From: Methylaequor sp002691245
GTDB lineage: Bacteria; Pseudomonadota; Alphaproteobacteria; Methylaequorales; Methylaequoraceae
NCBI GenBank assembly: GCA_002691245.1
Contig: NZHH01000046.1
Span: forward strand, 1 to 15,928
Direction of reading: 5' to 3'
DNA length: 15,928 nucleotides
A program made the translations under genes and the position numbers. This document shows positions 14,318 through 15,928 of the stretch, one piece after another (the stretch's first letter is position 1; each line of letters opens with the position of its first letter). The notes beneath the pieces were generated by a model, which did not search any database, had not been told where the DNA came from, and saw only the letters and a program-made list of their open reading frames with translations.

Positions 14318-15172
14318 ATGATTAATTTATTACGTGATTTAAGACACCATGATTCTTTAAGAAATCTATTGCCATGGGATAAAATGGGTATAATTTATAG
14401 ATTTATTATTCAGATATTGCCTTTTAATTTAAATATAAATCAATTTATAACTAAAAATTTAAAATTTAAGCTTCACGCTAGATTTGCATTTAGTAATTTT
14501 AAAAGTTGGGGCAATAAACATAATAACTTTTTCCCAATATATTTAAGACTATCAAGAGAATCAGATTGTTTTTTTGATATTGGTGCCCATATTGGTATTG
14601 TAACGCTTGCAGTAGCAAAAAATATAAAAAAGAATGGTGTTATTTATGCTTTTGAGCCATCAAAAGTAAATCTAAAATTTCTAAAATACCATATTGCTTG
14701 CAACAAAATAAAAAATGTTAAAATTGTAGATAAGTTAGTCTCATCTTCTGAAAAAAAAAAAATTATCTTTTATGAGTCACCAGAGTCTTCTGGTATGAAC
14801 TCTATAGTTTCGTTAAAAAAAAAAAATATAACTAATAAAAATTTTCCTAAATCAATAACATTGGATACTTTTTGTAAGAATAATAATATTTATCCTGATA
14901 TCATTAAAGTAGATATTGAAGGTTCAGAAATTGAAATGCTAATGGGTACCAAAAAAATTTTGAAAAAATATAGACCATTAATTTTCTTAAGTTACCATCC
15001 ATATCATTTACAAAAATTAGGTTATCAAAAAAAATCAATTTTTGATATTCTAGAAAGTTTAGATTATAAAATTTATGATTTGAATGGAAAAAAACCTTTA
15101 ATTCTTAAAAATGCTGAGTATTTACTTATTCATAAAAAAAGGAATCTAGATAATGTTTTCAAAGAAAAATAA
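14318..15172 (+). CDS. FkbM-family SAM-dependent methyltransferase
   Basis: Class I SAM methyltransferase of the FkbM family, 284 residues, probably O-methylating a sugar of a surface glycan or glycolipid. SAM motif I is FDIGAHIGIVTL (86-97), motif II AFEPSKVNLKFL (111-122), and the DxxxIDVEG-type region is LDTFCKNNNIYPDIIKVDIEGSEIEML (182-208). Residues 1-60 precede the fold and contain hydrophobic patches, as in several family members. The ATG at 14318 is the first after the promoter; the next Met is residue 23. Two A12 tracts (14751-14762 and 14815-14826) encode Lys-rich loops. The end overlaps the next FkbM gene by 20 nt. It is divergent from the - strand block and likely serves the same glycan. 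The substrate cannot be predicted. Confidence 0.85.
   Translation: MINLLRDLRHHDSLRNLLPWDKMGIIYRFIIQILPFNLNINQFITKNLKFKLHARFAFSNFKSWGNKHNNFFPIYLRLSRESDCFFDIGAHIGIVTLAVAKNIKKNGVIYAFEPSKVNLKFLKYHIACNKIKNVKIVDKLVSSSEKKKIIFYESPESSGMNSIVSLKKKNITNKNFPKSITLDTFCKNNNIYPDIIKVDIEGSEIEMLMGTKKILKKYRPLIFLSYHPYHLQKLGYQKKSIFDILESLDYKIYDLNGKKPLILKNAEYLLIHKKRNLDNVFKEK
14751..14762 (+). repeat. A12 homopolymer inside the first FkbM gene
   Basis: Twelve consecutive A residues within coding sequence (Glu-Lys-Lys-Lys region). A slippage of one base would shift the frame of the methyltransferase. In an AT-rich genome such runs also arise by chance. Confidence 0.6.
14815..14826 (+). repeat. second A12 homopolymer inside the first FkbM gene
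   Basis: Another run of twelve A residues, starting 52 nt after the end of the first, encoding Leu-Lys-Lys-Lys-Asn. The frame stays open across both tracts in this sequence. Confidence 0.6.
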
Positions 15173-15928
15173 AGTTAATAGTTTTTTTGATATACTTATA
15201 AACAGAGGATTAGTAGTTCTAATTTCATCAATAATTAACTTACTACATTTAAACATAGCAAAAAAAATTTTTAACAAAAAATTAATTTTAAAAAGGGTGA
15301 ATGAATATAAAATGTATCTTTTGACTAATGATAACGTTATATCTCGTTCTTTAATTTTATTTGGACGAAGAGAAGAGGATCAAAAGTATATTTTAAACAA
15401 AATTTTAAAAGAGAATATGAATATTTTCGATATTGGAGCAAACATTGGCTATTACACTATTCTTTTTCTAAATAAAATTAAAAATGGAAAAATTCTTGCT
15501 ATTGAACCATCAAAAGATAACTTAAAACTGTGTAAGGACAATGTTAGGCTTAACAATTTTATTAAAAGAAAAATAAGATTTATTAATGGAGGAGTTTCTA
15601 ATCGAAACTCGAAGAAAAGATTTCTTCTATCTGAACAATCAAATCTTCATACATTCAATTCAGAGGGTTCGGCAAAAAGATTTTTGACTGGAAAATCCTG
15701 TATTGTTGAAACATTTACTGTTCAAAAGCTTTCTAAACTTTATTTTACACCACATCTTATCAGAATGGACGTGGAAGGGCATGAATGTGAAATTATATCT
15801 GGAATGCTGGTCTTTATTAAAAAGGGTTTATTAAAACCTCATATTTGCTTTGAACCACACATAACCTCTTATTCAAAGAATAATAATTTTTCAAAAATTC
15901 TTACACAACTTTTCAAGTTAGGTTATTT
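15153..15928 (+). CDS. second FkbM-family methyltransferase, 3' end outside the window
   Basis: An open frame from ATG (15153-15155) runs for 258 codons to the right edge without a stop. Hand translation shows an FkbM-type SAM methyltransferase: NIFDIGANIGYYTILF (motif I, 90-105), LAIEPSKDNLKLC (115-127) and LIRMDVEGHECEII (202-215), then a strand near KPHICFEPHI. It overlaps the preceding FkbM gene by 20 nt in another frame, so the two are translationally coupled. They are related but not near-identical, for example GAHIGIVT against GANIGYYT. Usual family lengths suggest only a short C-terminal part is missing. Together they imply two methylations of the same or neighbouring glycan residues, which is an inference. 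Confidence 0.85.
   Translation, partial: MFSKKNKVNSFFDILINRGLVVLISSIINLLHLNIAKKIFNKKLILKRVNEYKMYLLTNDNVISRSLILFGRREEDQKYILNKILKENMNIFDIGANIGYYTILFLNKIKNGKILAIEPSKDNLKLCKDNVRLNNFIKRKIRFINGGVSNRNSKKRFLLSEQSNLHTFNSEGSAKRFLTGKSCIVETFTVQKLSKLYFTPHLIRMDVEGHECEIISGMLVFIKKGLLKPHICFEPHITSYSKNNNFSKILTQLFKLGY

Overview
The window is a densely coded, very AT-rich stretch (G+C well under one third by eye). It suggests a streamlined marine bacterium, most likely an alphaproteobacterium of the SAR11/HIMB59/AEGEAN-169 kind. This rests on base composition, gaps of mostly 0-26 nt, and families typical of that class (an ELM1/DUF1022 protein, an AmpG-type permease, a PAP2 phosphatase with an SGE motif). No rRNA, tRNA, CRISPR array, insertion sequence or integrase was found, so the lineage is an inference.

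Left part (1-4132): the 3' tail of an unknown + gene; an AmpG-like MFS permease (-); a small secreted protein (+); an orphan MlaF-like ABC ATPase (-); then a + strand pair made of a divergent uroporphyrinogen-III methyltransferase-like protein and an LpxL-like acyltransferase. The acyltransferase is broken in this sequence by one apparent extra G at 3784-3786.

Centre (4086-14206): ten genes all on the - strand, with no gap above 21 nt and several ATGA or stop/start junctions, so probably one transcription unit. In transcription order they are a GT-C-like membrane protein, an AsnB-type amidotransferase, an AcpS-type phosphopantetheinyl transferase, a GT4 glycosyltransferase, EgtB, EgtD, an EgtE-like PLP enzyme, a PsiE-family membrane protein, a PAP2 phosphatase and an ELM1-family protein. 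The notable unit is egtB-egtD-egtE-like. It would trimethylate histidine, form the C-S bond on hercynine and cleave the sulfoxide to give ergothioneine. It lies between surface-glycan genes and genes of phosphate or lipid metabolism, with no egtA or egtC in view.

Right part (14207-15928): a 111-nt divergent promoter region with a clear extended -10, then two overlapping FkbM-family methyltransferases (+). The second is cut by the window edge. With the GT-C, AsnB and GT4 genes they look like part of a surface-polysaccharide locus.

Ambiguous bases (N) occur only between 3057 and 12695. In the two genes richest in them, about 72% fall at third codon positions. The sequence is therefore probably a consensus of co-occurring strains, with the PAP2 and asnB genes as the most variable parts.
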